Source: Daphnia carinata (Eukaryota; Arthropoda; Branchiopoda; Diplostraca; Daphniidae). Taken from it: DNA of 64,000 nucleotides. The notes beneath the pieces are model-generated. The model was not told where the DNA came from and did no database searches. It worked only from the letters and a program-made list of their open reading frames with translations. The position numbers were made by a program, and so were the translations under genes. The stretch spans positions 5,393,357-5,457,356 of the forward strand of contig NC_081340.1 in assembly GCF_022539665.2 (NCBI RefSeq), read 5' to 3'. Positions 50,943 through 60,656 of the stretch are shown in pieces. Every line of letters begins with the position of its first letter. Position 1 is the first letter of the stretch.

Positions 50943-52181
50943 TCTGAATTCTTAATGTTTTGAAGTAGTAGTGGGCGCAGGCCGGCTTCTTCGAGTGATG
51001 TGATGTATTGAGGTACATCTTTTCCTGTAACCTAAAGCAAACCCAATAGATATTTTCAAATTATAAATACTGTTTCGAAAAATGCCTTACCTGGATTCGA
51101 TGGAGAACAACTTTATCAAAATTGTTAAAGCGTTCCCCACAGACGATCCCACTTAAACAGTTCATTTTCATCGCATGTCACAGCTTCCGGAATATATTGT
51201 TCATGCGGCTTTCCGTTTTTCGTCAATTCACGAATAGATTCGTACAGCCTTTCGAGGTGTGGCCAACTTCATGACACTAGGGGTAAGACAATGAACACTG
51301 GAACATAAAATATTTTTTGTGAAGATACAATTGATGTTTACCTTGCAACACTTGCTGCCACCAATGACCCCTCCTTATGGAAAATCCCTTGCTACATGTC
51401 CCACTTCTTGGTTGGAAATGAACACTAAACTTTAGTAAAAGAAAACTAGATATGAGTCATATATTCACCTTGTGACACCTACATGCTCGACTCCCACCTC
51501 CTCCTTGTGGGCATTACATGGAAAAATGTCCTTTTCCAAACTGTTTAATAACTATGGATTAGACAGACTAGAATGTACTAACCGGAATAGTATTTTTATT
51601 TTTCTTACCTCATGGCAAGTACGACTTCCACCACCTAATCTTTCGAAGACAACAAAATTTGTCCAACTCAAAATTATTCAAACATTAGTATCAGCTATTA
51701 ATTATTATCTATTAGCGTACCTTGAAAAGCGTTGAAAAATGAGAAAATTAAACGCCAAAAATGGCCAAAGCCACGAGGTCAAGAAGCAAAATCGAGCGAG
51801 GAAGGCAGACTGCACGCGCTAAGCCAATCTAGAAATATGCCTGAAAAAAAAAACTGCCTGATGGACCACGGTTTAAGGCGCCTCTTGTGGACGCAAAGGT
51901 CATTACGAGAAATTTTATCCGCCACAAATTAAATGCTTTTTAAACAAGTTCAAAGTAATCTTCCAAATCAAGATTTAACTTTTAAAAAAAGAAAAAAAGC
52001 GTAATACTTGGGGAAACACACTTTAATTTCTTGCTCCTTTCCTTTAGTTTCTTCCAAAATGGAGTATGATGATTTTTCGTTAACTAAATTAACTAGAAAT
52101 GTGACCTGTAGACGGCAATAGCAGTAAAACAAAAAAAAGGCCAATATTTTTTATTTTTAATTTGGGTAAAACGGATTGCCA
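50943..52181 (-). pseudogene. vasa: Inverted second copy of the vasa pseudogene 5' half
   Basis: Read on the minus strand, this repeats 40115-41352: the zinc-knuckle exons with their introns, the linker, and the start of the helicase core up to about GLRPLLLQN, where it ends before motif I. Two knuckle codons broken by stops in the first copy are intact here: GGA for TGA in GKGHFS, and CGA for TGA in SRACRCHK. The TAA before CPQGGGG is shared. Thus some damage predates the duplication and some came later in the other copy. It lacks all catalytic motifs and cannot be active. Confidence 0.85.
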
Positions 52182-52231
52182 TATTAACATTTCAACTAGA
52201 CTCTGTTTTTAAAAGCAAAACTATAAGTTTA

Positions 52232-52245
52232 TGGCAATCCGTTTT

Positions 52246-52276
<31 letters not shown>

Positions 52277-52403
52277 AAAAAATATCGGCCTTTTTTTTCT
52301 ATTTCACTACTATCGCCATCTAACGGTGGGTAGCAGTAAAACAGAAAGTAAGGCCTTTTTTTGGTGGGGGGGGGGGGGGAGGGAGGTTTGCCACGGATTG
52401 CCA
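52232..52403. mobile_element. MITE-like element with TA target site
   Basis: The 172-bp element has inverted ends TGGCAATCCG and CGGATTGCCA, and the arms extend inward about 70 bp (both contain CAGTAAAACAGAAA-like and GGCC-polyT sequences). It is flanked by TA on both sides, as for Tc1/mariner-type elements. Each arm contains a long poly-C or poly-G run. Half-elements of the same family form the outer ends of both vasa arms (40115 and 52181), and the neighbouring half at 52130-52181 forms a further hairpin with this element. Confidence 0.7.
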
Positions 52404-52409
52404 TACATT

Positions 52410-53594
52410 GCAGCAGACTTACCCATTCGCCAACCCAAGTGTGTATATGTCTTTCTTTGACAATTATTTTATTTTGCTACTATGTTTGGTAAACTGCAAT
52501 TATGCTCAATATTTTTGTCTTTGCATTTTAGGTCTACTCTTAGATGATCTCTACCTGATCCTGTGTTCTAAAGTGATCTGCTTTCACAGCTACATTTCTG
52601 TGTTCTTTTCCGTTGGTCTATGGTTCTGAATTGAGGCTGGTATATCTATTATGCTAGTCATTAAGTACTATAGGGAAAAGAATAACTGAAGTTGATTGAG
52701 ATCTATTCTGATGCTCCTGACATCCATCTCAACAGGTTTTTATTTGCTTTTCAACATCCCTTTCAAAGTGGTACATCTGGCTTTGATTAATATTACCATA
52801 AAGACTGCCGAAAATGGGTGTGGTACGAAAACCCAGAAATGGCATGAGTTCAACATCAAACATGGATTAGGTACTTCTCGGTTGTTTGTCTATCGAAAAA
52901 GTATTTTTAATGCTATTATTTTGCATTCACAGAATTTTGGCGGGGATCAAGTCAAGTCTGGAAGTGTTACAGGATGAAGAGTCTGCCTGTAGTTGAAAAA
53001 ACACTGAGAGTGCATTACCGTTAGGGTATGAGGTAAAGTAATAGAGTAATGCAAATTGTCTAATGAGAAGTATCATCCTGTGTTAATGAATTCAGTACAA
53101 CAGCAATCCTTTATAGTTCTGTCACAGCTAGAAGCCTCAAATAATTCTGCTTCTCTGGCTATAGAACAACTTGTCCTTTACATTCAGAGTGTTGGTGAAA
53201 CTGGGTACTTAAATGGCCCTAAAGATGTTTCACTTTGCTGCCGTTGCAGTGATGAACATCATACATGGACTCTTTAGGTATGAAAGGAATTTTCTTCAAA
53301 TAATTTTGAATTTATGACGAAGCATTTCTCCTCCTTTTTGCCAACCATGTCTAATCTACAAAAAAAATATTTATCCAATAGGAAAGGATTTTCAAGTACT
53401 GGGAACACAACTATCAACAATGCAACATTCTACGGGTGCTAGTTTATCATTCAAGAGCCTTATACAATGATGTTAATCTGCAATTTGTATGTCCTCTCTC
53501 AAGCTTCCACCAGAAGTTGAATCTACGAGTCATGTAAGTTACATGAGCAACAATTGATATGCTTTATGGTGTTGTTTTTCTTTTCTCAATATAG
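52410..53594. other. Non-coding stretch with unidentified scraps
   Basis: Two open frames (ending at 52977 and 53277) have acceptor-like or donor-like flanks (TTTTAG near 52530, TAG|GTATG near 53277) but no recognisable family. The last 250 bp resemble 45670-45790, so the direct duplication with R1 copy A begins here. Confidence 0.4.
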
Positions 53595-54160
53595 GTTAAT
53601 AGTAACATTGGATCTGAAAAGATTCTTGGTTGGGGAAAGACACTGAATAAATTGTAATGATTGGATCGATGACATGACATTTCTATACTTCGTTCGGATT
53701 CCCCAGACGGTATTTGATATTTAAAAAATTGAAGTGTATATCTGGGCTCCCTTCCTTTCCGTAGCCCCGTTTCCCCTTGACTCATAATAAGCCCGTAGGG
53801 GGTCATGCCCCTACTGTACGGTATATTTAAAAACAACATATACCGAGGTTTGGAGGGCTCTGGCCGGAAAGGGGACGTGGGGGTCCGCTTAGTCCGATGA
53901 TGTGTTCACGGAGGGCGACGTGGCTACCCGCAAATCCGAACTAAAGGTTAATCGCTCCTGTAAAAATGTTCCATATCTTCGGCTCTTCTTCCGGCTTCTC
54001 TTAGCCAATCACCGGGTAATCTCCCCGGTGGGTCAACAAGGCAGTGTCTCCCCCTGCCTGGGTTGACGGCAACTTTTGAAAGGGCTATTGTGCCTTTTTA
54101 AAGTTGCCAAAATTATTGTAATGTGCAGAGTAATGTCAATACAATTTATTTATTTTTTTA
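53595..54160 (+). repeat. R1 repeat, copy B (GC-rich part)
   Basis: It matches copy A from the coding scrap through the GC-rich block (same order, few differences), then diverges into poly-T-rich DNA. A tRNA-like sequence at 54324-54393 sits where the copy A tRNA-like sequence would be expected. Confidence 0.8.
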
Positions 54161-54323
54161 AACAAAAATAGCAAAACTTGTGTTTTTAACTTGTGTGGTT
54201 TAACCTATGTGGTTTTTTTTCCTTGCTTTTTTTTTCCACACATGTAGCCACAATGTATGTATTATCCTTGGTTATTGATACATACCTGAGAGCCTTATTT
54301 GTTTAGATTGAGCTTTCAATTTT

Positions 54324-54393
54324 GATTCATTGGGGAATCGAACCCTGGTTGTTCGGCATACCGCGCCGAAGCTCTAACAATGAGCCATGAATC
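54324..54393 (-). repeat. tRNA-like cloverleaf in R1 copy B, probable tRNA pseudogene or SINE head
   Basis: On the minus strand the 70-nt sequence folds as a tRNA. It has a perfect 7-bp acceptor stem GATTCAT/ATGAATC, a D arm GCTC-ATTGTTA-GAGC, an anticodon arm TCGGC-GCGGTAT-GCCGA, a 5-nt variable region, and a T arm with canonical loop TTCGATT but only three paired bases (CAGGG/CCCCA). The base before the anticodon is C where U33 is nearly invariant, and two T-stem pairs are broken. It is closely related to the weaker sequences at 46620-46685 and 54682-54747, so it belongs to a repeat family and is not an isolated tRNA gene. Confidence 0.5.
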
Positions 54394-54419
54394 TTTTGAT
54401 GTCTAGTTGGCTTTTTTCT

Positions 54420-55578
54420 TGTCACTTACGGACTTACGTTTACACTTAGAATAAAATTGAAATGTAATGCTGTAATATTCTTATGTGCAATTATTCTGCT
54501 TTAATTTTCTAAATTAACTGAGGTTTGAACCCAGTGTAACAGGTATCGGAGCTGAACGCTCTACCACAGAGCTATGGACCTCAAGAAACTAATAGACAGG
54601 AAAACATATAGTTGTGCAAGACTGCACAAACAGCCTAGACGATAACATAGTATATGGGATAATAAGAAAATTTATATATAACTCGTGTCTCAATGTTAGA
54701 GCATCGGCGTTGCACGCTGAATGTCTGGGGATCGGTTCCCATGCGAGTAAAATAAATACAAACAAATACAAAATTACTTTAGAAAATATCTAGGCATTTC
54801 ACGAATCTAAATTGAAGAATTTAAAGAGTGTGAATATAATAATTGAATATTTACAGATAAACGATAAACCAATGGAAACAATGCTTACCATCAAAGGTGG
54901 CAAAAACAATAAATGTGAACTGAGCAAGCCAAATGAAAAAAAGGTTGATAAATGTAATGTGTGAACACAGCGAACACAGACAATGAAAGAAACAAATTTT
55001 GAAAAAAATATTTTATAAAAAAAATTTTATTGACAATTCTCTTCACATTATAAATATTTTTTGCAACTTTAAAAAGGCACAATAGCCCTTTCAAAAGTTG
55101 CCGTCAACCCAGGCAGGGGGAGACACTGCCTTGTTGACCCACCGGGGAGATTACCCGGTGATTGGCTAAGAGAAGCCGGAAGAAGAGCCGAAGATATGGA
55201 ACATTTTTACTGGAGCGATTAACCTTTAGTTCGGATTTGTGGGTTGCCACCTCGCCCTCCGTGAACACATCATCGGACTAAGCGGACCCCCACGTCCCCT
55301 TTCCGGCCAGAGCCCTCCAAACCTCGGTATATGTTATTTTTAAATATACCGTACAGTAGGGGCATGACCCCCTACGGGCTTATTACGAGTCAAGGGGAAA
55401 CGGGGCTACGGAAAGGAAGGGAGCCCAGATATACACTTCAACTTTTTTAAAATTTAATACCGTTATAAAGGAGAACGTGAATAAGTATGGAAATTCCATG
55501 TAGTGTATCCAATCATTATACTTTATTCCGGACATTGCCCCAAACAAGGAACCTTTTCAGTATGTAGGAGTTAACCTT
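54420..55578 (-). repeat. R1 repeat, copy C (full length, inverted)
   Basis: It is the reverse complement of copy A over its whole length: coding scrap at 55450-55578, GC-rich block at about 55100-55440, then both tRNA-like sequences at 54682-54747 (+) and 54518-54582 (-). With copy B it forms a large inverted repeat centred near 54.5 kb. Confidence 0.85.
54518..54582 (-). repeat. tRNA-like sequence with intact pol III boxes in R1 copy C
   Basis: The minus strand has a D arm GCTCTGTGGTAGAGC with a perfect 4-bp stem and a T arm CTGGG-TTCAAAC-CTCAG with a 7-nt canonical loop. The anticodon and acceptor stems do not form, so it resembles the A/B-box head of a SINE more than a tRNA gene. Confidence 0.5.
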
Positions 55579-56300
55579 CCTCAACTCCGTTTCGTTGTAG
55601 AGAAAGTTGCCCTTTAGAAAAACAATTCAAGAATTAAATGAACACGTATTTTTTGCTACGACTTTTCAAATTTTACCCAAAATGTTACCTTAAGCTTTTG
55701 TCATATGGAATTGTCTGAACCTATGAAAGCGTATGGAAGTGGCTTCCTTTCATCACTGCCCTTGCTGCATTCTACAAGACAAGATCTTCCAGATGGAATT
55801 GGAATCGGCCGCTTTTTTTTAAACTTAAAACACTAATTACATATCATCTACATATTCCCGCTGATGAGCAGATATTCTTAATTACGATTGCTGCAGTGAT
55901 TTTGCCGAAATCGGACGCTATTGAGCTGTTCTTCCGATTAAGCCGAAATCATCGGTGAGATACATCGAGGAAGAAGCAGGAGCTCCAGAAAGCCCAACCT
56001 TATTGAAAATGTAAGCATTAATATTTCTGACAAAAAATTAAGCCTGTTATAGCTTTCCATTTCTGATAAGAGGCATTCCCAGTATGATCATAATCCTTCC
56101 CTATTGAATGAAAATGTGTTACATAATTATACATAATTAGAAAAATACTTAATTTTTACTTACAAATTCATTTGTAAAAAGATGACTCTGGTTTTGAAAG
56201 GTTAATGCATAAACCTTAAGCCAATCCTGGAATAGTTAAAAGATTAATTTCGACATTTTAAATTGAAATAAATTTAAAAACATGTTCCAAATTTTTCTTC
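55579..56300. other. Unannotated stretch between R1 copy C and the pol III pseudogene
   Basis: AT-rich with no recognisable gene. A plus-strand scrap near 55875-56010 (AVILPKSDAIELFF, EEEAGAPESPTLL) looks protein-like but is interrupted and unidentified. Confidence 0.4.
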
Positions 56301-56309
56301 ACAAAACTT

Positions 56310-58200
56310 TGCATCGTTTACCGTTGCCTTAATAACTTGTCACCCTCTAAAAGCAAATAATACCTGGGCAGTTTACTTGTATCATGGATATTGATGACAG
56401 CTCGGCTAACAGTTGGTAAACCCTGAAGCAGGATGCAAGTTGAAAAGCAGTTATAGCTACAGAAATTGTAACGTACTTTTATAACGACCCTAGGCAATTG
56501 TTCCTTAAGGAACTTTATCACATGACACATTGACGATTTTGCAGATAGGACGGGCTTAACAATCATTCTTGTTTCACTGATGACTTTCATGAAGGCTGGT
56601 TTTATTTTTAGTTTACACGTACAGGGGCTGAAAACTAAAAAAAAAATAATAATAAATAAAAAACTTTAAAAGAAAATTAGTTCAATTTGTAAATCAGAAA
56701 ATCATTAATTTACCTCTATTGGATAGAATTTGCATCCACTTTTAGTTTCAGCAAGCGGATTCGGTTCATGTCTAATGTAATCACCAAGAACATGCATCAG
56801 GCAAATATACTTCCTCGAAATAAACCATCACCTTAAAAGGACAACAGTGAAAAACTACGGGAAAATATTTTTCTAAATTTAATTCTCCAAGCATAGTTTT
56901 TCCTATCCTTCCTTTTACTCGTCGGGCATATTCCGGTTCGTTATCAATTAGTTGGGTGGAGATAACAGGTGCCTTTGAGGCGTTAATGATTTCCTCAATC
57001 CTGAAGATTGTCAGGAAACAAAGAGGTGATTATTAATTTCGATAGCTTAAAAAAAAATCCTTTCTTACCTAGGAATTCCCTGTGTGATGTTCATCGATGC
57101 CACATCAGAGACGTGAAAAGTTTTAAATGTCTTTTGATGTCCGGTTCGCCAATGCTATGCGCGCAAAGGGCTATAAACGTATGCTACTGTATCAGATTTG
57201 ATTTAGCAACTTCTCTCTAGAAAATTCACAGAACTCTACTAGTTGACCAAGTACTGGCGCTCCAAGTGTTTTTCTACAGTTAATAGTGGCCGACCTTCCA
57301 TCTTATAACGCTCCCGTACCTTACGGATACGTCTGACTTGATCCTCCACAAAAATTCTGGGAATATAAAAAAAAAGCATTAAAAATACTTTGTCGATTTT
57401 TAAAAGTATTGTGTTACATAAGTTCAAATTTGAAGGTGACCCCAAGTGATTTGAAGGCATTCTTCTCCATAATAGTATAAAAGCTTGTTGTAATTCAACA
57501 TGATCTTCATCTGCATAAGGAGAAGCTGCTTTGATGTGATCAAGAGCCCCTTAAAAATCCACAGGCCAATCTTTGGCTTCCATCTAGATGAGGTCAAACC
57601 ACAGCCCCATAAACAAACTGTAACTAAAAATCTGTTTCTCTGACCAAACGGCAGCAGGTATTAGTATACATGGAGGCGGAAGCTTGATGACCATATTTAC
57701 CTCCTCAGCTGCAAGAAAAATATTAACGAAATTTGCCAACTGTATAATATTAAGTACAATAAGTACCTGAAAGCATTCATGCCTAGGAAATTACCTAGGA
57801 ATTCGTGATTCCACATTATCCATAGGATCTTCATCGCCATAAGGAAAGTTTGTTTCAATGTGATCAAAAGCTCTTTGAAACTCCACAACACTATATGTGT
57901 CTTCAATGGAGGTGGGATCCCAACCATCACCTCCCTACATAAAAACTGAATGATTTCACCGACAGTGAGTATTGTATTGGCAACAAAGAACTCCCAGGAC
58001 TTAAAATGGCGACGTTGCATGTACCTTCGAAAAAACGTAATGTTTTCATTGCTTGGTCACTAATTGTAAAGGTCGAAAGTGTATCCAGCCTCGGCAGTTT
58101 TTACGGCAGTATCCACCAAACCCTCACGTCCAGCCCCCGTCCTCTTCGGCTTGGTCACGAATTCCAGAAAGTTCTACTGAAGCAGTAGCACTTTAAGAGA
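56310..58200 (-). pseudogene. POLR3A: RNA polymerase III largest-subunit (RPC1) pseudogene fragments
   Basis: The minus strand carries separated blocks, in the order found in RPC1: AGREGLVDTAVKTAEAGY (about 58075-58130), the conserved bridge-helix/trigger-loop region; MQRRHFK and IIQF (about 57960-58020); a DHIE..FPYGDEDP block (about 57800-57880, out of frame); a second related block DHIKAASPYADEDHVELQ (about 57490-57560); RRIRKVRERYKMEGRPLL (about 57290-57345); [11 protein letters not shown]...[11 protein letters not shown] (about 56900-57000); and FLKEQLPRVVIK, GLPTVSRAVINIHD, YLLLEGD (about 56335-56510). Stops and frameshifts separate the blocks and introns remain, so it is a decayed genomic duplicate. 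Large parts of this roughly 1390-residue protein are missing. Two DHI..PY.DED blocks indicate an internal duplication. Confidence 0.8.
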
Positions 58201-58683
58201 TATATCAATATGAGCACATAATACGATAACATCATGAGAATCCATGCTTGAAGTGTGGCCTTTTCCTGTTTCACGATGACGGATTTTACCTGTTCTCCAT
58301 CAAATCTGCACCATCTCTTTCGCTCGTACAATCTGCACACTGTCACTGTATTGGGCACACCAGGTGGCAAGGGTGTCCGTCGTAAAGGACTGTAAATTAA
58401 AAAAAAAAAAAACTCCGAAAATAAAACGGCTTCTACGTTTTATTTTCATAGATTTCTATGCATTTAATATATATATACATATTAAATTTCAATTCGATTA
58501 ACTATTATATTTTTACAGTATATTTATCACTTTTGTAATTTCCAATCATGACTTACTGTCATTTTCGTCTGCACCAGCTTTTATTTTGAAAGTGATTTGT
58601 GATTTTCTCGTTCTATTTTTGGAGTCTCTGAAACGAAAGGTTAGGTGTTTTTGTTGAAGCTCTTTCATTTTAACTTTTTTGCG
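58201..58683. other. Upstream flank of the TMEM69 genes
   Basis: AT-rich with a short TA repeat near 58469. There is no clear TATA box. The first part may include further decayed pol III pseudogene sequence that I could not align. Confidence 0.4.
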
Positions 58684-59398
58684 ATGCTTTTGATTAAAAA
58701 ACTTGGAAGTCCCATTGTGAAGACTACCAATTTGTGTTTGAAATGGAATGCGGTGTGTTCGACAAATCATTTGGTTAAAAGTTTCCATCCAGCTATAAGA
58801 AACGAATCTGTCATTAGCGATGAATCCATAAAGGCGCTCCGTAATTTTCGGGACATCCAGCAAGCACCAACCCCAGCATTAACATATGGAATTGCAGGAC
58901 TTGTGCCCTTCACTGTGATTCCAGTTTACATGTTATCTTCAGGGGTATACATCCCGGAGATGGCCTTTACTTCAATGGCATATAGTGCTGTGATCTTGTC
59001 TTTCATCGGTGGTGTGCGATGGGGCTCAGCTGTTTCAAACCCTGAGGTTAGCACATTAAGAAAAACAAACAACAATATTAACTGACTTTACCCAATAACT
59101 TGGTTCCCAGATAATGAGTCCCAACTGGAAGAATTTCACAATATCTATCATCCCTTCAGTTATTGCCTGGATGGCACTGCTCGTTAGCAATCCTATTGGC
59201 AGCATACTGTCAATTACTGGATTTTCGTTTTGCCTTCTACAGGATATAACATCAAGCCAATTACCTTCTTGGTACAAATCTCTGAGAATTTTGCTTAGCA
59301 CAATTGTAATTTGTGCTTTGCTTACCACTTTGATTTGTCGTTATGCCCTGCCTCTGGAGTCCAAAAATAGTGGCCCACTGTCAACCCCCCTAAACTGA
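58684..59398 (+). CDS. TMEM69: TMEM69-like DUF3429 membrane protein, first of a tandem pair (216 aa)
   Basis: Exons 58684-59046 and 59111-59398 are joined by a 64-bp phase-0 intron (GAG|GTTAGC...CCCAG). The start is the first ATG of the frame and gives a basic, weakly amphipathic N-terminus (MLLIKKLGSPIVKTTNLCLK) compatible with mitochondrial import. The DUF3429 domain covers about residues 75-200. Four hydrophobic segments are visible: GIAGLVPFTVIPVYML, AVILSFIGGVRWG, the stretch after MSPNWKNFTIS, and LLSTIVICALLTTLI. Hallmarks are FIGGVRWG and LPSWYKSLRI. Human TMEM69 is a predicted multi-pass protein of about 247 aa with no established function. The downstream gene is a paralogue with an intron at the same place. 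Confidence 0.9.
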
Positions 59399-59772
59399 AG
59401 CTGCAATGTAAAAAGCTCAGAATGATGTGCCTATATTACAACAAAAGAGCAGTAGAAAAATATGTGAATCGTTGTCGGACGATTTGGATCATTTGTATCG
59501 TAGTTTATGAATGCTTTTCTTCCTCTAGACCTCAGGTTGAATTCGTAGTGGGTGCGCTCCATGGCCTTTGCATTGATCACTGAGTTAATGGGAAGAAGGG
59601 GGAGGGTGAGGCGGAGGGAGAAGAAATGGTTTCCAATCCCTTATTGAATTACTTCATAAAGCTGACAGGAATCGATGCGTTCGGTTTTCAACCTCCCTGG
59701 TCGTTGACGTTTATTTCTCTTCGTCAGAACGCAGAAGCGATCGTAGGTTGTAAACAGTAATCTGTTTGTAAA
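59399..59772. other. Spacer between tandem TMEM69 paralogues
   Basis: This 374-bp intergenic stretch includes a purine-rich block (GGAAGAAGGGGGAGGGTGAG) near 59590-59620. No TATA box or clear polyadenylation signal is seen. Confidence 0.5.
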
Positions 59773-60335
59773 ATGGTGGTTAAGGCGAACGTTGGTTTAA
59801 TCGTTTCTTTTCGGAACTTGACTAACGTTATAACAGGACCAAAAGCCGCCTTGTTTTATGGAATTTGGGGAGTTTTACCTTTCGTTGCTTTTCCGATTTA
59901 TATGGGAATAACTGGTAAAAATATCCCACAACTCATTTATGCTAATTTGACATATGGTGGTGGCATTGTGTCTTTTCTGGGGGCTGTCAGATGGGGACTT
60001 GCAATTCCAAATTCTAAGGTAAGATTTGTGATGCTTCATTGTCATTTATATAAATTCTATCAATTTAAGTTTTAAACTAGGAAAAAACTCTCAAACCAAG
60101 TTTTCATACCCTTGGTTGGGCTGTAACTCCAGTTAGCGTTGCTTGGCTGGCTCTACTTACTTCTTCATATAATGGAAGTCTTATGATAATTGGAACTTTC
60201 CTTGCTTGTATTTTCCAAGATGCATATTCAGCTGAATATCCTGCATGGTACAAATCTTTCAGGATTATTTTCAGTTCATTTGCTGTTCTTTCTCTGGGAG
60301 CTAATTTGTTAATGTATCACTCAATTATGAACTAG
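59773..60335 (+). CDS. TMEM69-like DUF3429 membrane protein, second of a tandem pair (166 aa)
   Basis: Exons 59773-60018 and 60081-60335 are joined by a 62-bp phase-0 intron. The intron position (after PNSK) matches that of the upstream paralogue (after SNPE), so the two arose by tandem duplication. The shared pattern includes YGIWGVLPFVAFPIYM, GGIVSFLGAVRWG, and YPAWYKSFRII. It is shorter than its neighbour because the N-terminal leader is brief (MVVKANVGLIVSFRN); mitochondrial targeting is less certain. An AATAAA at 60379-60384 lies 44 bp after the stop. Sequence divergence between the pair is large, so the duplication is old. Confidence 0.88.
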
Positions 60336-60656
60336 TATCTTACCATAAGGTTGTGTTGATATAACCTGTCAGTAAAAAAATAAATACCTACCCATTACCA
60401 ATACAACATGATAATAGTTTGCAAACTGAACTTTCAATTGAAGAATGTTTTTCGGTAAAAGAAACTCATGCACAGAAGTAAATAGTCATAACCAGACCTT
60501 CGGATACCTCAACTGTTTGTTTCTTTAGACAGAACCAGTAATGATTCCTAATAATTTATACAGACTAGAGAATGGACAACTATGACATCACGGAAAACTG
60601 TTTATCATTTGACAAATACTGTAGTGCAATAAGACTTGGGATAAATTTGATCTCGA
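60336..60656. other. Convergent 3' gap between TMEM69-like gene and DCAF6
   Basis: About 320 bp shared by the 3' ends of two convergent genes. Apart from the plus-strand AATAAA, nothing is seen. Confidence 0.5.
60379..60384 (+). terminator. Polyadenylation signal AATAAA of the second TMEM69-like gene
   Basis: A canonical hexamer 44 bp downstream of the stop codon, in a convergent intergenic gap. Confidence 0.55.
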
